Under the pieces are notes generated by a model. It saw only the letters and a program-made list of their open reading frames with translations, was not told the origin of the DNA and did no database searches. Source: Podocnemis expansa (Eukaryota > Chordata > Testudines > Podocnemididae). From it: a stretch of DNA of 64,000 nt. Positions 12,101-25,100 of this stretch are shown in pieces; the stretch's first letter is position 1; each line of letters starts with the position of its first letter. A program made the position numbers and the translations under genes. The stretch spans positions 16,234,313 to 16,298,312 of the forward strand of contig ML681996.1 of assembly GCA_007922195.1 (NCBI GenBank), given 5' to 3'.

Positions 12101-15100
12101 CTGGCTGAACAGGTTTCTTCTTAGGCCCGCTGCAGCTGGAAGTCCCCTTAATCAATGGGCCATTAGGATGACAATTGTTTTGCAAACATCCAGTCTGGGA
12201 TTGCTTGGAGTCAAATAACTTGGAGTACAAATAAAACACATACATTCCTAATATCTTTTACAGATATGATACCTGCATATAAGCCATATAATCATTCCTA
12301 GTAGATTACAACTTTTTTATTGATACGAAACATGGTATATCACGTATGGATTATTGCAAATGTGCAATATTAACATGAAAGGTAATCAGAAACAGTCCCC
12401 TAAACCCAGACAGTGTCACAATCATGTTCCACTAATATTTGTAGTAAACTAGCTGAATATGTGAAGTGGGGTTTCTGGAGTACCTGCTTCAGGACAGTAT
12501 GCTGAGTTAAGGAATAAAGCTATAATGGATTCTTCTTTAAGTGTGTATTCATGTCAGTTCCATGCCAGGTGTGTGCCTACCCGTGTCCTTGGCTGTTGGA
12601 GTTCTCTTCCTTTAGCATTATGTGTAGGGCCAGCTCCAGTGCCACTGGAGCCCCGTGCTTATGCCATGATATGTGAGGTGCTGCTGCCCAGCACCCTCTT
12701 AGTTCCTTCTTTTTTCCTGTGATCGTTCCAGGACCTGCTTTTTCTCTTGCGATACTAAGAACCTTAATTTCAGGATGGTGGTGGAGAACTCAGGCCACTG
12801 AATACATTGAAGTAGAAGATGACCCTGCCACTCCACTCCCTGGATGTGAACCTCTGGGGCAAGTCCATCCCTTGTGTTGTCAAGTTGGATGCAGCCTCAC
12901 TGCTAAGTCTGTGTTGCAGAGTGGTGGTGAGGGCAACCTCTGTGCATCCAGTCATCTATGTTTTCTGTGTATTGAATTTAGCTATAAATCAATCCAGTCA
13001 CCTTTGAGATGTTCCTTTGGATCCATTCTGTATTCCAAGTGTCACTTCTAAAGCAAGGATATTGCTATAGATGGGCCCAGCACAAGTGTCACTGCTGCAA
13101 CTGTGGACTGGTCAGCAGCGGGCAGTGGCACTGTGAGCAGGGGGGGGGGGTCTGCCCTCCACCCACACTGCCTCACAGCTCTGGCCCTGGGCAGCCACTG
13201 TGGCCTTGATGCAGCATGGGTTGGGTTGCCCCTCTCCCTCTCTCCTCCTCCTCCTCTTAACTCTTTAGTTGCTGGGCAACATGAGCATTGTAAGGAAGCT
13301 TCTAGTCACATGACTAGAAGCAAGGGCCCAGCCAGAAGATTGGGGCTGGCTGCACCCCTGTTCTAAAGCCCTACATGTTTCCCTGTAGAACCCAATCTCC
13401 ACTTCAGTCAGTCCAAGTACAAGGTCAGGCGGAACGCCTTGTCTGTGGAGTCCTTAACTTCCAAAGTCAAGTGGGGTAAATTGTGGTACCTGGTTGATTG
13501 GGAAGATTACAGCCCAGTGGAACACATTTGGGAGCCAACAGAGAATGTTCACCCTTCTGCCTTTGTTCAGGCCTCCCATAAGAGCCACCCTAAGAACCTT
13601 GAACCCTTACAGGAGGGGGGTGATGTCATGACTCCCAGACTTTGAAGCTGGGTCCACAGAACTTACAGGAGCAGCTGTGATGAAGTCTTCCACTGGGCCA
13701 TCTCCTGACCCAGGAATCATGAAGTTAAGCTCCAGTTAAGAAGCTCTGTCCAAGATGTGACATTGGCAGAGTCCTAGGGCAGCTGATTGGCTTGCTGCCT
13801 CTACTTAAGAAACAGGAAGCTGTGCAAATAACTGGGATCCATCCTGCTCCAGACTGCATCCTTCTGCATCCCCCAGCTTGACATCCTGACCACCTAATCT
13901 GGCTTGGCTCTGACTTGTGATTCTGATCTCCAGTTTGTCTCTGGCATTTGACCCTATATCCTGACCTCGCTGATTTCTTACTGTGTACTGTGGCTCTACC
14001 CACTAAGTCTGACTGCCCACAACACAGCCATGACAGCAAGGGCATACCTGCCTGTGGGCAAGATTCCCAAACATGAGCAATATCATAGCTCATGCTGCAA
14101 GCAGGTTTTGGCTACTTGTGAAAACTTGTCTCTACTTATGGCATTGTGAATCTACCTCACTTAATTTATAAGACTCTACCTTCATTGCAAATGGCTGCAG
14201 TCACTTTACTTCCTAAGCCATCATTCCAGGAACCTCATGGTGATGGTTCCAGCCAAGATAATGTCTCCTCTGCTATGGTATGCAAATTCACTTCAGGTAT
14301 GCATGGGTGTTCCCTTTCTTTCCAGACAGGACCATTTTTATAGATACATCGATGTTAGCTTGGGGGCGGGGGGCAGGTGAACAACCACACAGCACAAGGT
14401 GCTGAACATCTTCTGAGTCCAGGATCCATATCAGAATCCTGGAAGTTTTAGCAGTCAGAAAAACATGCAAGTCCTGTCTTTTGTTAATCTGCTCTCATCA
14501 TATCCTTTTTAATGTCAACCGACATTATGATTGTCTTCTATATCAACAAGCAGTGGGGAGCAGCATCCACTTGTCGGGGTGCAGAAGCACTTAGCCCCTG
14601 GAACTGGTGATCAGCAATCAAATCACGCTATTGGCAGCATAACTTCTAGAGAAGCTGTTACCCCAGCTGACATTTTGCAATCAACCACAAGTGGGAGCTC
14701 TGTGATTTGTACTCCACAATATTTTCGCTTGATGAGGAACCCCTACCAGGAATCTGTTCACCATTTTCTAGCAAACAGAAAAGGCGCCATGTTTTATTCT
14801 GGAGGAACCCTAAGTTACCACTTCATGAGGAGTGCTCTGTTTCTTCCTTGATTGGACCAGTTCAACTATGCCACTATTTTTCCTTTCACAAGTTCTACAC
14901 AGAATTCATCAGGCCAGAATGTGGCTAATCGTGATCACCCTCTTCAGATCCAGATGGTTCTGGTTTCCTAATCTCTTATTCATGTCATCCCAACCATCAA
15001 TCATCCTCCCAACGTTTCATGAGCTCCTGACCCAGTGGGATGGCATGATCAAACTTTCTGATTTGTATCCACTCCTCAGTGTTTGGTATTTGGATGGGCA

Positions 15101-18100
15101 TAGTCATTTAAAATGTTAATGTTCTACAACTATAGAAGACCTCTCTAATAATAGAAAAGACTCTACTACAAAACATTACTTTGCTAAATGGAAGCACATG
15201 TATTCTTGGGCCTACCAAAGAGGCATTCTCCCGGAAGCAACAGGCATTTCTTTCATGTTGTACTATATACATTATCTTTCAAATCATCAGATTTGTCAAT
15301 TATTTGTCAAAGCATCAGGTTTGCAAGTCTGCTTGGCAGTGAGCAGTGTATATCACCTGCTTTTTCAGGGCTACTTAGTCAGTTGATGTACAAAAACTAA
15401 TACATTGTCGAAAGACCTGCTAAAACCTTCCCTCTTGTTCAGAAACCTGCTCCCCAATGGGATCTAAACCTTGTTTTCTCAGTACCCACAAGGCCCCACT
15501 TTAAGCCTATAGCTACTTTTTCATAAGGTTACTTTCTTTGTAGCCGTCAGTTCAGATTACAAGGATGAGACAGTTAGTGAACTTGGAGAGATGATGGCAG
15601 GTCTTCTGTACACTTCATTCTATAAGGATAAGATTTCTTTGCATCCATACCTCAAATTTACCCCTAAAGTTGTTTCAGAATTTCACCATAATCCATTCCC
15701 TTACTTGTATTCTGCTCAAAACCATATGCTTCCACATAAGAGCAAAGACTCCACTCTCTTCAAGAGTCCTTTGGTTTTATTCTCTGTAGGTAAAAACCCA
15801 CCAGGAAATCCCTGTGGCTCTCTCTCTCTATAGTAAAAAAAAAAAAAAAAAAAAAAAATTGGGGCATCATCTCTATCCAGAGACTCTCCATATGGTCTCT
15901 ATCTGCATTCTATTCTATTTGCTTTTGGACCTTTCCCACGCCTCATTCCACCAGAACCCAAGCAACTTTTCTTCAGGTGGGAGCCCTCCTAGAAATCTGT
16001 AATGTGGTCACATGGATTTCCCTTCACACATTTGCACAACATTATGTCCTAGTGCAGGGCTTATATGCTGATGTCTCCTTTGAGGCGATACTCCTCTCAA
16101 CCCTACTATCTGCCTCTTCCTCCTATTTAGGTATTCTTGTCTTCTGTTTGCATCAGAAGAAGTGTTACCAGCAGATCGAGGGATGTGATCATTCNNNNNN
16201 NNNNNNNNNNNNNNNNNNNNNNNNNNNNNNNNNNNNNNNNNNNNNNNNNNNNNNNNNNNNNNNNNNNNNNNNNNNNNNNNNNNNNNNNNNNNNNNNNNNN
16301 NNNNNNNNNNNNNNNNNNNNNNNNNNNNNNNNNNNNNNNNNNNNNNNNNNNNNNNNNNNNNNNNNNNNNNNNNNNNNNNNNNNNNNNNNNNNNNNNNNNN
16401 NNNNNNNNNNNNNNNNNNNNNNNNNNNNNNNNNNNNNNNNNNNNNNNNNNNNNNNNNNNNNNNNNNNNNNNNNNNNNNNNNNNNNNNNNNNNNNNNNNNN
16501 NNNNNNNNNNNNNNNNNNNNNNNNNNNNNNNNNNNNNNNNNNNNNNNNNNNNNNNNNNNNNNNNNNNNNNNNNNNNNNNNNNNNNNNNNNNNNNCTATGA
16601 TTCTATGATTCTATAGGAAGGCTTCACTTGAAGAACAAGAAATTCCTTACCTGTAATTAGAGGTACTTCGAGATGTGTGGTCCCTGTTTCTGTTCTAGTA
16701 CCACCCTCCTTCCTCTCTGCTTCAGATCTCATCTGATTTATGGTGGAGAAGGACCTGGAGAGGTGGTTGGCCTGGCTAGTTCTTTATTCCCTCGGTTGGA
16801 GTCATGTGGATACTGCTTTCAGATTCTTCAGTTTCAGATGCATGGTACCCAAGCACTGTTCCACAGTGGAGTCAGATAGAGACCACACATCTTGGAGAAC
16901 CTCTAGTTAGGTGTAAGTAACCTCCTCTTCCAAAAGTAAAGGAAATGCAGAAAATAATGATAAAATAGCGAGTGTATAAGGGTGTCTACTTCAATTAGAC
17001 ATAGCGAAAGTTGGTTCCTAGTTCCATGTGCTGTTGGTTGTTTCTTAAAGAATCATTTGTATGTCTTAACATGTTTGAGTATGTATGTATATGTATAGTA
17101 GTTACTCTGAAAAAGATTTAAGGATGTTGTGGTGGAAGGTTAAGCAGCTGAACACGAGATCCCAGTGTGATGCTGTGGCCGAAAGAGCTAATGCAATTTT
17201 GGAATGCATAGCCAGGGGAATCCCAAGTAAGAGAAATATGGTACAGGTTCGACTGGTTCAGGAATACTTTGTTTAGCTCTGGTGCCCGTAGTTCCACAAA
17301 AATGTTTGATAAATTGGAGAAGGTTTAGAGAAGAGCCATGAAAACAATTAAAGGATTAACGTGTTTTATAATGGTAGACTCAAGGAGCGTAATCCATTTA
17401 GCTTTACAAAGAGAAGGTTAAGGAGTGATTTAATTATGGTCTATAAATATTTGCACAGAGGATGATGTTTCATAATGGGCTGTTCAATTTAGTACAGTCC
17501 TATGGCTAGACAAATTCAGACTGGAAATAAGGTTTAAATTTTTAACATTGAGGGTAATGAACCATTGTAACAATTTACCAGAGGTAATAGTGAATTCTCC
17601 ATCACTGGATGTTTTTCTAAAATATATGCTCTAGGACAGTGTTTCCCAACCAGTGTGCCATCAGGCCTGAGCACATGTGCCACAAAATCTTTTGAAAAAC
17701 TACTGAAGAGCTCTGAATTGGCGTATTGGCTCATCAATATTCATGAGTTCATTTTGAAACTATATGGTGGTGTGCCTCAAATTAATTATAAGTGGCAAGG
17801 TGTGCCACAACAGAAAAAATGTTGGTAACCACTGCTCTAGGAGTTAATTTCGGGAAGTTTAGTGGCCTCTGTTTTATATAGAAGGACAGGCAAAATGATC
17901 AAAATGGATTTCCAAAGGGATAGCTGTGTTAGTCTAGTACAGCCAAAAAAAGCCAAGGAATTGTGTGGCACTTAAAGACTAACAGATTTATTTTTCACAT
18001 GAGCTTTCGTTGGAGGAAATCCCACTTCGTCAGATACTTTGAAGATGAGTGAACTTACAGAATGGAATGAAAATAAATGCAAGAGGTGCAGGGGTGGTGC

Positions 18101-19124
18101 TGGGGCGAGGAGGGCCCCAGGGCATGAGCCCAGGCCCCGGCCCCTGGCCAGGGATAGGGCCGCGCCACTGCGGGTGGGTAGGCTGTGGCGGGCCAGCGCC
18201 TGCGCCGCAGTGGCCAGGCCCTCAATCCCCGGCCAGGGACAGTGCCGCTATGGCCGCGGGCAGCCCGCTGGGCCCCGGATCCCTGGCTGTGGATCTGGGG
18301 CCTGGCTGCCGGCGGCTGCGGCGGCCCCATCCCCGGCTGGGGATCAGGGCCTGGCTGCCCACAGGCGCAGGGCCAGGCCGCTTCTGGAGTGGCCCGGCCC
18401 GGCCCGGCCGCGGCCTAGCCACCTGCAGCAGTGTGGCCCCCCTCGCCCTATCCCTGGCCAGGGGACGAGGCCTGCCAGGCAGCCAGCCGGGCCCCGGATC
18501 CCCGGCCCGATTGGGTCAGAGATCTGGGGCACTGGTGTTTGGGCCCCGGGGCACATGCCCCGGCGTGCCCAACGCCAGCGACGCCTCTGAAGGAGTGTAA
18601 AACAAGATCAGGTCATACAGTAACAGCAAATCAGAGCAGTTGTTAGGTTCAAACCAGGGGAAGCCTGAAGTCAAATTACCTTTTGTAATAGGAAAAGAAC
18701 ATATATGGCCTTGGAACCAGGGGAAGGAGGGGGGGAGGCTAGTACTGCTGGTTAGAAAACTTCACCAATACTATAGGAATGAAAATGTTTTAAGAGTTTC
18801 ACTATCTCTTGTCCAGCTATCTTTAATTTACACAGATTACAAAATGATGTACAGTAGAACCTCCAAGTAATGAACACTTCAGGAATGGAGGTTGTTCATG
18901 ATTGAAATGTTTGTAACTCTGAACAACATGTTTTTTCAAAAGTTTACAGTTGAACAATGACTTAATACAACTTTGAAACTTTACTATGCAGAAGAGAGAT
19001 GCAGCTTTTAACCATCTTAATTTAAAAGAACCAGCACAGAAACAATTTTCTTACCTTGCCAAATCTTTTTTAAACTTGTGTATTTTTTTTAGGAGTTTAC
19101 ATTTAGCACTGTACTGTACTGTTT

Positions 19125-19166
<42 letters not shown>

Positions 19167-22100
19167 GTTCTCTTCTGCTGCCGGATTTTGTATATTTTCA
19201 GTTCCAAATGAGGTTTGTGGTTGACCGGTCAGTTCATAACTCTGGTGCTCATAAATCTGAGGTTCAGGTGTAGTAGTATGACAAATGATTACTAGCATAA
19301 TGCGACCCATAGGTGGAAGGCAGAAGGAAAGCATTGATCAATGTTTGTGTAAAAGCCCATTGTGTCATTTTGCCACAAAAGTGGGTTAACAGTTTTGTTT
19401 AATAAAACTATTCTGTTGAAAATATGACTGTTGGAAAAATGCTCTGTGGCCTTATTCTAATTATTCTAGTTCAGCAAAACAAACAAGGAGTCCTGTGGCA
19501 CTTTTAAAGACTAACAAATTTATTTAACAAAAGCTCATGCGATATATAAATTTTAGTCTGTAAAAGTAGCACAGAACTCCTTGTTTGTTTGTTTTATATA
19601 CTGTAGTTACCTAAGTGCCCTCATGGTAGATTTCTGTACAATGTGTGAGAATTGAGCCAAGCCTGGAGCAGTGTCAAGAACAATGAAGTATTCTAAACAG
19701 ATTTTTATTCTTCAAACAGGGTGCAGAAATGTTCAGAAATAAATCATATGAACCCTCACAATCTGGCCATGGTATTTTCATCATGCTTATTTCAGACCAA
19801 TGGGCAAACTAGTGAAGAAGTCAATGTAATTGAAGATCTAATCAAAAATTATGTACAACTCTTTGATGTAAGTATTTTATGTAATGTAGACAAGTTCCAA
19901 AGGGGTAGCCATGTTAGTCTAGTTCAGCAAAACAAGCAAGGAATTCTGTAGCACTTTTAATGACTAACAAATTTGTTTATTGAAAGCTCATGCGATAAAT
20001 AAATTTTAGTCTTTAAATGTGCCACAGGACTCATTGTTTGTTATATAAAATGTTGTTACTTAAGTGCTCTGATAGTAGATTTTTGTAAAATATGTGAGAA
20101 TTCTTATGCATTTCATGATTTTGAACAATAATTTTGCCTTCACAAATGTCTTCTTTTCAGTGTTAGTTTCATTGGTTCACAGTCCATAGGATTCTCTGTT
20201 GCTTTAACTCTCTGGCTTTGCTGTTTGTCTGTTTTTAGACATCAATTCTAAACTAGTCTAGACTGAACAGAAAAAAGCTGTGTTTATAGAGTTGCTGTGG
20301 ATGATCCTCTTCCAAATGAGTGCACACAACTCTTGTCATTGGCATGAAGATGCCATGGTTTTCAGTGAATTCCATGATTGCAATGTTCAAAAGTGGTATT
20401 TTTGTTCACCTATGATGGTCCTTGTTGGAGCTTAAGTATGAGAGAATTCTTAGCCTCTTGACTTTGCTAATGATGAGCACTTTAGAGAAATACTGTTTTC
20501 TTCCAAACATCCTTTGCCAAAGCGCTGTGTCCAACTGGATTTAATCATGATGATGATTATACCATTGACACTAATCAGTGTGACCCATAATGCAACATAC
20601 TTCTTTTTATCTGAGGTCTACAGTCTTCCTCACAGAGGAAATACATTGATAAAATGTTGTATGATGGATTTTATGAAATAATTGTCTCTTCACATTTTCA
20701 TTTGGCAAAAATTAGTGTCTCCTGTTTAATAATGGGAAAAATATCTCAAACAGGTTAAAAAAAATTAAGTATTATTTTTCCTTTATGGGTGTAATGACTT
20801 CACTTGATTTCCTTACTGGTGTTAGCAATCATAAAGACTCCCTCTAAGGATAATGAAGTGTTACTGTAGTTTCCGTCTAACTTTCTGAAATATCCATTTT
20901 AAACAGATAAATGAAGAGCAGGTCAAACAAATGGATACAGAGAACAGCTTTATTACCAAGTGGAAAGACACTCAAGTAAGTGGTGAAAATACACTGATTT
21001 TGGGAATGATTTTAACAGAATAGTATTTTGTTGTCTTGCAGCGGATTTGTATTTCTTTATGGTGGTTTTTATAATATACTATTACAAAAAGAGACATATA
21101 GACACTTCACTGTTTTGTGGAATTGTTCCCATGGAGTTGTAATCTAACTGGCTGAGTTTAGCTTTGTATCTCACTCAGATTTCAGTGTTAGATATACTAA
21201 GTTCCATATATAGGGCCCTGCAGATCCATTGTTATTCACTTCATATCTGCGAGTATTCACAGATCCATTGTTGCAGATTCAGTTATTATCTGCTCAGAGT
21301 GCATTAGCTGCTGCTGCTGCCTCTGCCGCAGCTGTGGAGAGCAGTGAGCAATGTTAAACAGCACAGCAGGGAACAAAGGAAGCACCCCAGCCAATCCCAG
21401 CTGATCTCTGCTTGCAGTCTGCCAGCCAATCAGAGCCAGTCACTCATGGAGCTCAGCTGACGGACTAGTCCCACCTCTGACTCTAGAAGGCCCAGCGGCC
21501 AGTGCCCACACTCCACCACTTACCTGGTGATGGGTAGCTACCCCGATGATCTGAGTGTTTTGAACACAAAAACAGGGGTCATCTTCTGTGCAAGAAAACT
21601 TCATACCACAAAATTCTTTAAAAACCCATTTTGAATTGCTCTCTAAACTCATTAGGAAGCCATTGCAGGCTATACGCCTCTTCAAGAATTGTTAAGTGAG
21701 AAGCTCCAAGCTTCACTAGCTAAAGAGTGAGCAATCTTCCTGTATTGTTTTGGTTAGAGCACATGGTAGACAGGAGCTGAACCTTGAAAAGCTGTTGATC
21801 AAGCAGGCAGCTGACAAAAGAAACCTGTGGAACTCATGGTCATGTATGAGATCTGATATAAGGTTGGTGAGAAGCCCTGTGAAGTTTTAGAAATTCTGTA
21901 GGGCTACAGGAGTTACAATGGGGTAGGTGCAGGATGTTGAAATGTGTCAATATTGGTGTCTGCCTTTTTTGGTTATGCTTGTGGTGTAACACATTGCACA
22001 GTTCAATCTATCTTAATTCCTCATTAAAAGTAAGATTGTTATGGTGCTTATGGCAGTCACATTCTCTGTCTTTCTGCTGAACTATTTTACTTTTTCGCCT

Positions 22101-25100
22101 CCCTTTCTAGTAAGCCACTGAAGCTAAAACTATAAATGAGGGAGTTGTGTGGGGAATGAATATTTCACTGGTTCCTCCTTGTAGTTGGAGTTGGTGGAGA
22201 AGGGAAATAGAAGGTGGCTGGAGCAGGTAACCAAGTTGTGAGCTCTGGCTGCTGCTGTCTGAGTAGATTCAGTCTGAAGTACATCTCTTCCCAGTCGAGA
22301 ATGGCAGGAAGAGGAAGATTAAGGTGTTTATTCCCTGTTTATGCAGAGAGATTACTATGGTATTCTTTTTAGAATTTGGAACTAAAAGCTATTTTAAAAA
22401 AAAGGCTTGAGCCTTGCTTTTTCATTTTTAAAAATAACATTTAAGCTCCTAACAATCATTTGGTATCATTTTTAAAAAGGTGCTAGAGCCTTACAAACGA
22501 TTATGATATTCCTGTTTTTTCTAGTATAAAACCAAAGGAGAACAGACCCTCTTAGATGACTGATGTGGCTGGGCCAGTTTATGTAGCAGCTTTGGTGGTT
22601 GCAGGGAGGAAAGAATAGTAATAAGCCAGAATTGTGATTCTGATTATTGTTTTCATTTTGCTTGCAGCAAAATCTTCTCCTTTCATAATCAGTCTTCGTA
22701 TGTAATTGTTCCACCATCAGTGTATTTTATAGCCCCTGGCTTGATTCTCATCAACCTATTAATGGCTGAATTTAAATTCTTCCAACAAAAAGAAATTTCA
22801 TTTCATCCTTAAAAACAAGCAAACAAAATAGCTATTCAATTAGAATTTCCACGTCAGAGGTAAATAGTGATGATTTGTGGTGTAATGAGATACTTAGATT
22901 TTGGGAAGTAGTATTAAGAAGATTTCTGTTGAATTATATATTCAACTCCTAAATTCTCTTTCTTTTTATGTATTTTAAACAATATTTAAGTCGCTTTCAA
23001 ATGTGTGAAATTTCATAATTCATACACATTTATATGTTAAGGTGCTGGGAAATAGCTTACCGTAACCTATACAAAAAGCAGTTGTTCCTTAAAGTAATGC
23101 ACTTCTAAAATTATTAGATTCTTCTTTTAAATTCAGAGATAATATTCATTTAAAATGTTTTATATTAAAATAAGGGAAGTTACTGCCTGGAGATTATATT
23201 TACTTTAGTTAAGGGAAATAAATGAAAAACATTTATGCATAGTGTGTTTAAATTAACGGGTCCAGATGTGATTTTTGAAATCTATTTTTCCTTCAATTGC
23301 TCCTTTAATGAAAAAAAAGAACTCCAGAGCAAGTGCTAATGAGGAGTAATAAAAACTCAAATCCTGAGCTTCTTGGGGCCCCACTTGGCCTAAAAAGTCT
23401 GGCCATTGATTTTCTACAAATATTATCTCCCTGCTGTTCAATATTCATTTTAATTACAGATGCACCCTGTCTCACTATAAGTACGTCATCTTTTTGCAGT
23501 ACCAAGTCAGAGAATTTCTGGTGGATTATAAAGCTCCAACATGCCTGTTATTTTCCTTTTTACTCTGTCTACCCCTGTCTTGTCCCATACTTTGTGCAGC
23601 ATTCTTACTTGTATGCATTTGCGTACCACAAAGAGAAACTGTTGTGAAATGTAGACTCTTAGTTCTCAGTACCAGATAAACATATCCGCTGTTCAAAAAG
23701 TAGTATGTCAAAGTCCTCTTCCACAAGAAAATGGAGAAGTGTCTTTAAAATATCTGTGTTTTGGTAAATCTAACTCTAGAAAGAAAAAAATGATTTGTTT
23801 TCCATTGATAAGTTCTTAAAATATTACTCCACTTTCTTTTCACCCTATCCCAAAAGTACTTTACTTTGCAAATCTAATCAAGTATAATTTTAAGTCTTGT
23901 TATTCGCTACTTGTGGGTGAAATTGAGGAGCGCTGTAAATTATTTTATGGCTTGATCCTTAATGTCATGTCATCAGACTATTGTAGTTATGAATGGCTTA
24001 ATGGCATATATTTTAAAATATCTAATTTCCTTTTCAGTGGTTTGCAAGCAGTACAGATGATCCTAGAACAAAACTGTTCTAGTTGTATTAGCTTGTCTCT
24101 TGATTTATAGAAAAGAAAAGGATAGCATTTCACAGAATTACTTTTTGCATTTGGGGAAATATTTGATATGCAGGTTTGCAGTGTCCGTTGTAAAAAATAA
24201 AACAAAACACAACAAAAAAAAAAAAACCCACACACACACACACACACACACTTTAATGGAGCTGCAGAGTTTAATTAACTGCCTGCCAGCATAATGTACA
24301 GAAAACTGTAATGTTGTGAATTGGAGTCACAAAAACAGAGCAACACTATAGGGTGATTTTCTGCATTATGTAAGTAATAATTATGGAGGAGAAAGTCATT
24401 TCATAGCAATGACTGGCTGGGAAAGGGAAAGGGAAGCCAACAGACCCTAACTTAGGTAGTCATTTACAGCTCGGAAGTACTTGCTCAAGGGAAGGCTTTT
24501 TTTGTTAATTTTATAAAAATGTAAAGGGAAAAATAATTGCCTTTTCAGCAGTTGAGGAGATGATGTTGAACTGTACATTGCCATGGATACAGTGTTGTTG
24601 ACTTTTTTCCCCTGTAGCAGTCTTTTCCTAACAGTTAAAGACATTTGTGGTAGATAGAAATAGAATGACATTTTCTCTGTGCTATGAGGATTATAAAGAT
24701 GAGTCACGTGCAATATGTGGTACACTGAGAGTTTGACTGGAGGAGAGGTTCTTAAGCGAAGGTATGCCCAATAATCTTTTTCTCCAGAACAGTCTAACTT
24801 ATCACCACAGAGATCTCAGTCAAAACTTTCTCCAGTCTTCTTTATATTTTCCAAACATAACTGTTGAGACAGGAGAAACTACTTTAAATGTAATGCATAA
24901 CATATTTATTATTCATTAATAATGGACACTCAGCTACTAAACATTTTTTTATATTGATTGTTATCATAAAAAAAATAAGACCTGATTCTACCATATTTAT
25001 GTGCATGTTTAGCTTCAGCAGACCAATGCACAGTCTAATTCTTTTTCTTAGCTGCGTAAAGTTAAGAATCTCCTCTTGAAATATGCTTTGTCCTCTTATT

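Larger units (their letters stand above)
13375..14035 (+). mobile_element. Ty3/gypsy (chromovirus) 3' fragment with LTR
   Basis: A chromodomain reading frame is followed by a polypurine tract (AGGAGGGGGG, 13611-13620) and a 412-bp LTR (13624-14035). The LTR begins TGTCATGACTCCC and ends GCCATGACA, so its ends are perfect TGTCATG/CATGACA inverted repeats. This is the correct order for the 3' end of a gypsy element in + orientation. The upstream pol gene is absent. It separates the 5' and 3' parts of DIRS copy A. Confidence 0.8.
12520..16935 (+). mobile_element. DIRS-like tyrosine-recombinase retrotransposon, copy A, broken and interrupted
   Basis: The 5' end (12520-12740) has the TTCTT...TGTGTATTCATGTCAGTTCCA leader, as does copy B near 32841. 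RNase H (about 14290-14720), the following linker and the tyrosine recombinase (about 15430-16130) follow on the same strand, then a terminal region with inverted repeats ending AAGTAACCTCCTCTT. A gypsy fragment with an LTR (13375-14035) and a CR1 (16146-16616) sit inside it. RT and gag are missing, replaced by the insertions or deleted. Many stops and frameshifts show that it is inactive. I do not recognise the parts at 12740-13060 and 14036-14160. Confidence 0.75.

Noticed and set aside
15977..16616. Frames of 159-207 codons running through the N gap
   Set aside because: Unknown bases are not coding evidence; only the first part belongs to the DIRS recombinase remnant.
18039..18600. Overlapping frames of up to 183 codons on + and shorter ones on -
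   Set aside because: They lie in a GC-rich hAT element bounded by a target duplication; the proteins are Gly/Pro/Arg-rich with no domain.
21213..21560. Complete hAT element starting TAGGGCCCTGCAGATCC
   Set aside because: No matching right end or target duplication could be located, so only a possible left end is noted.
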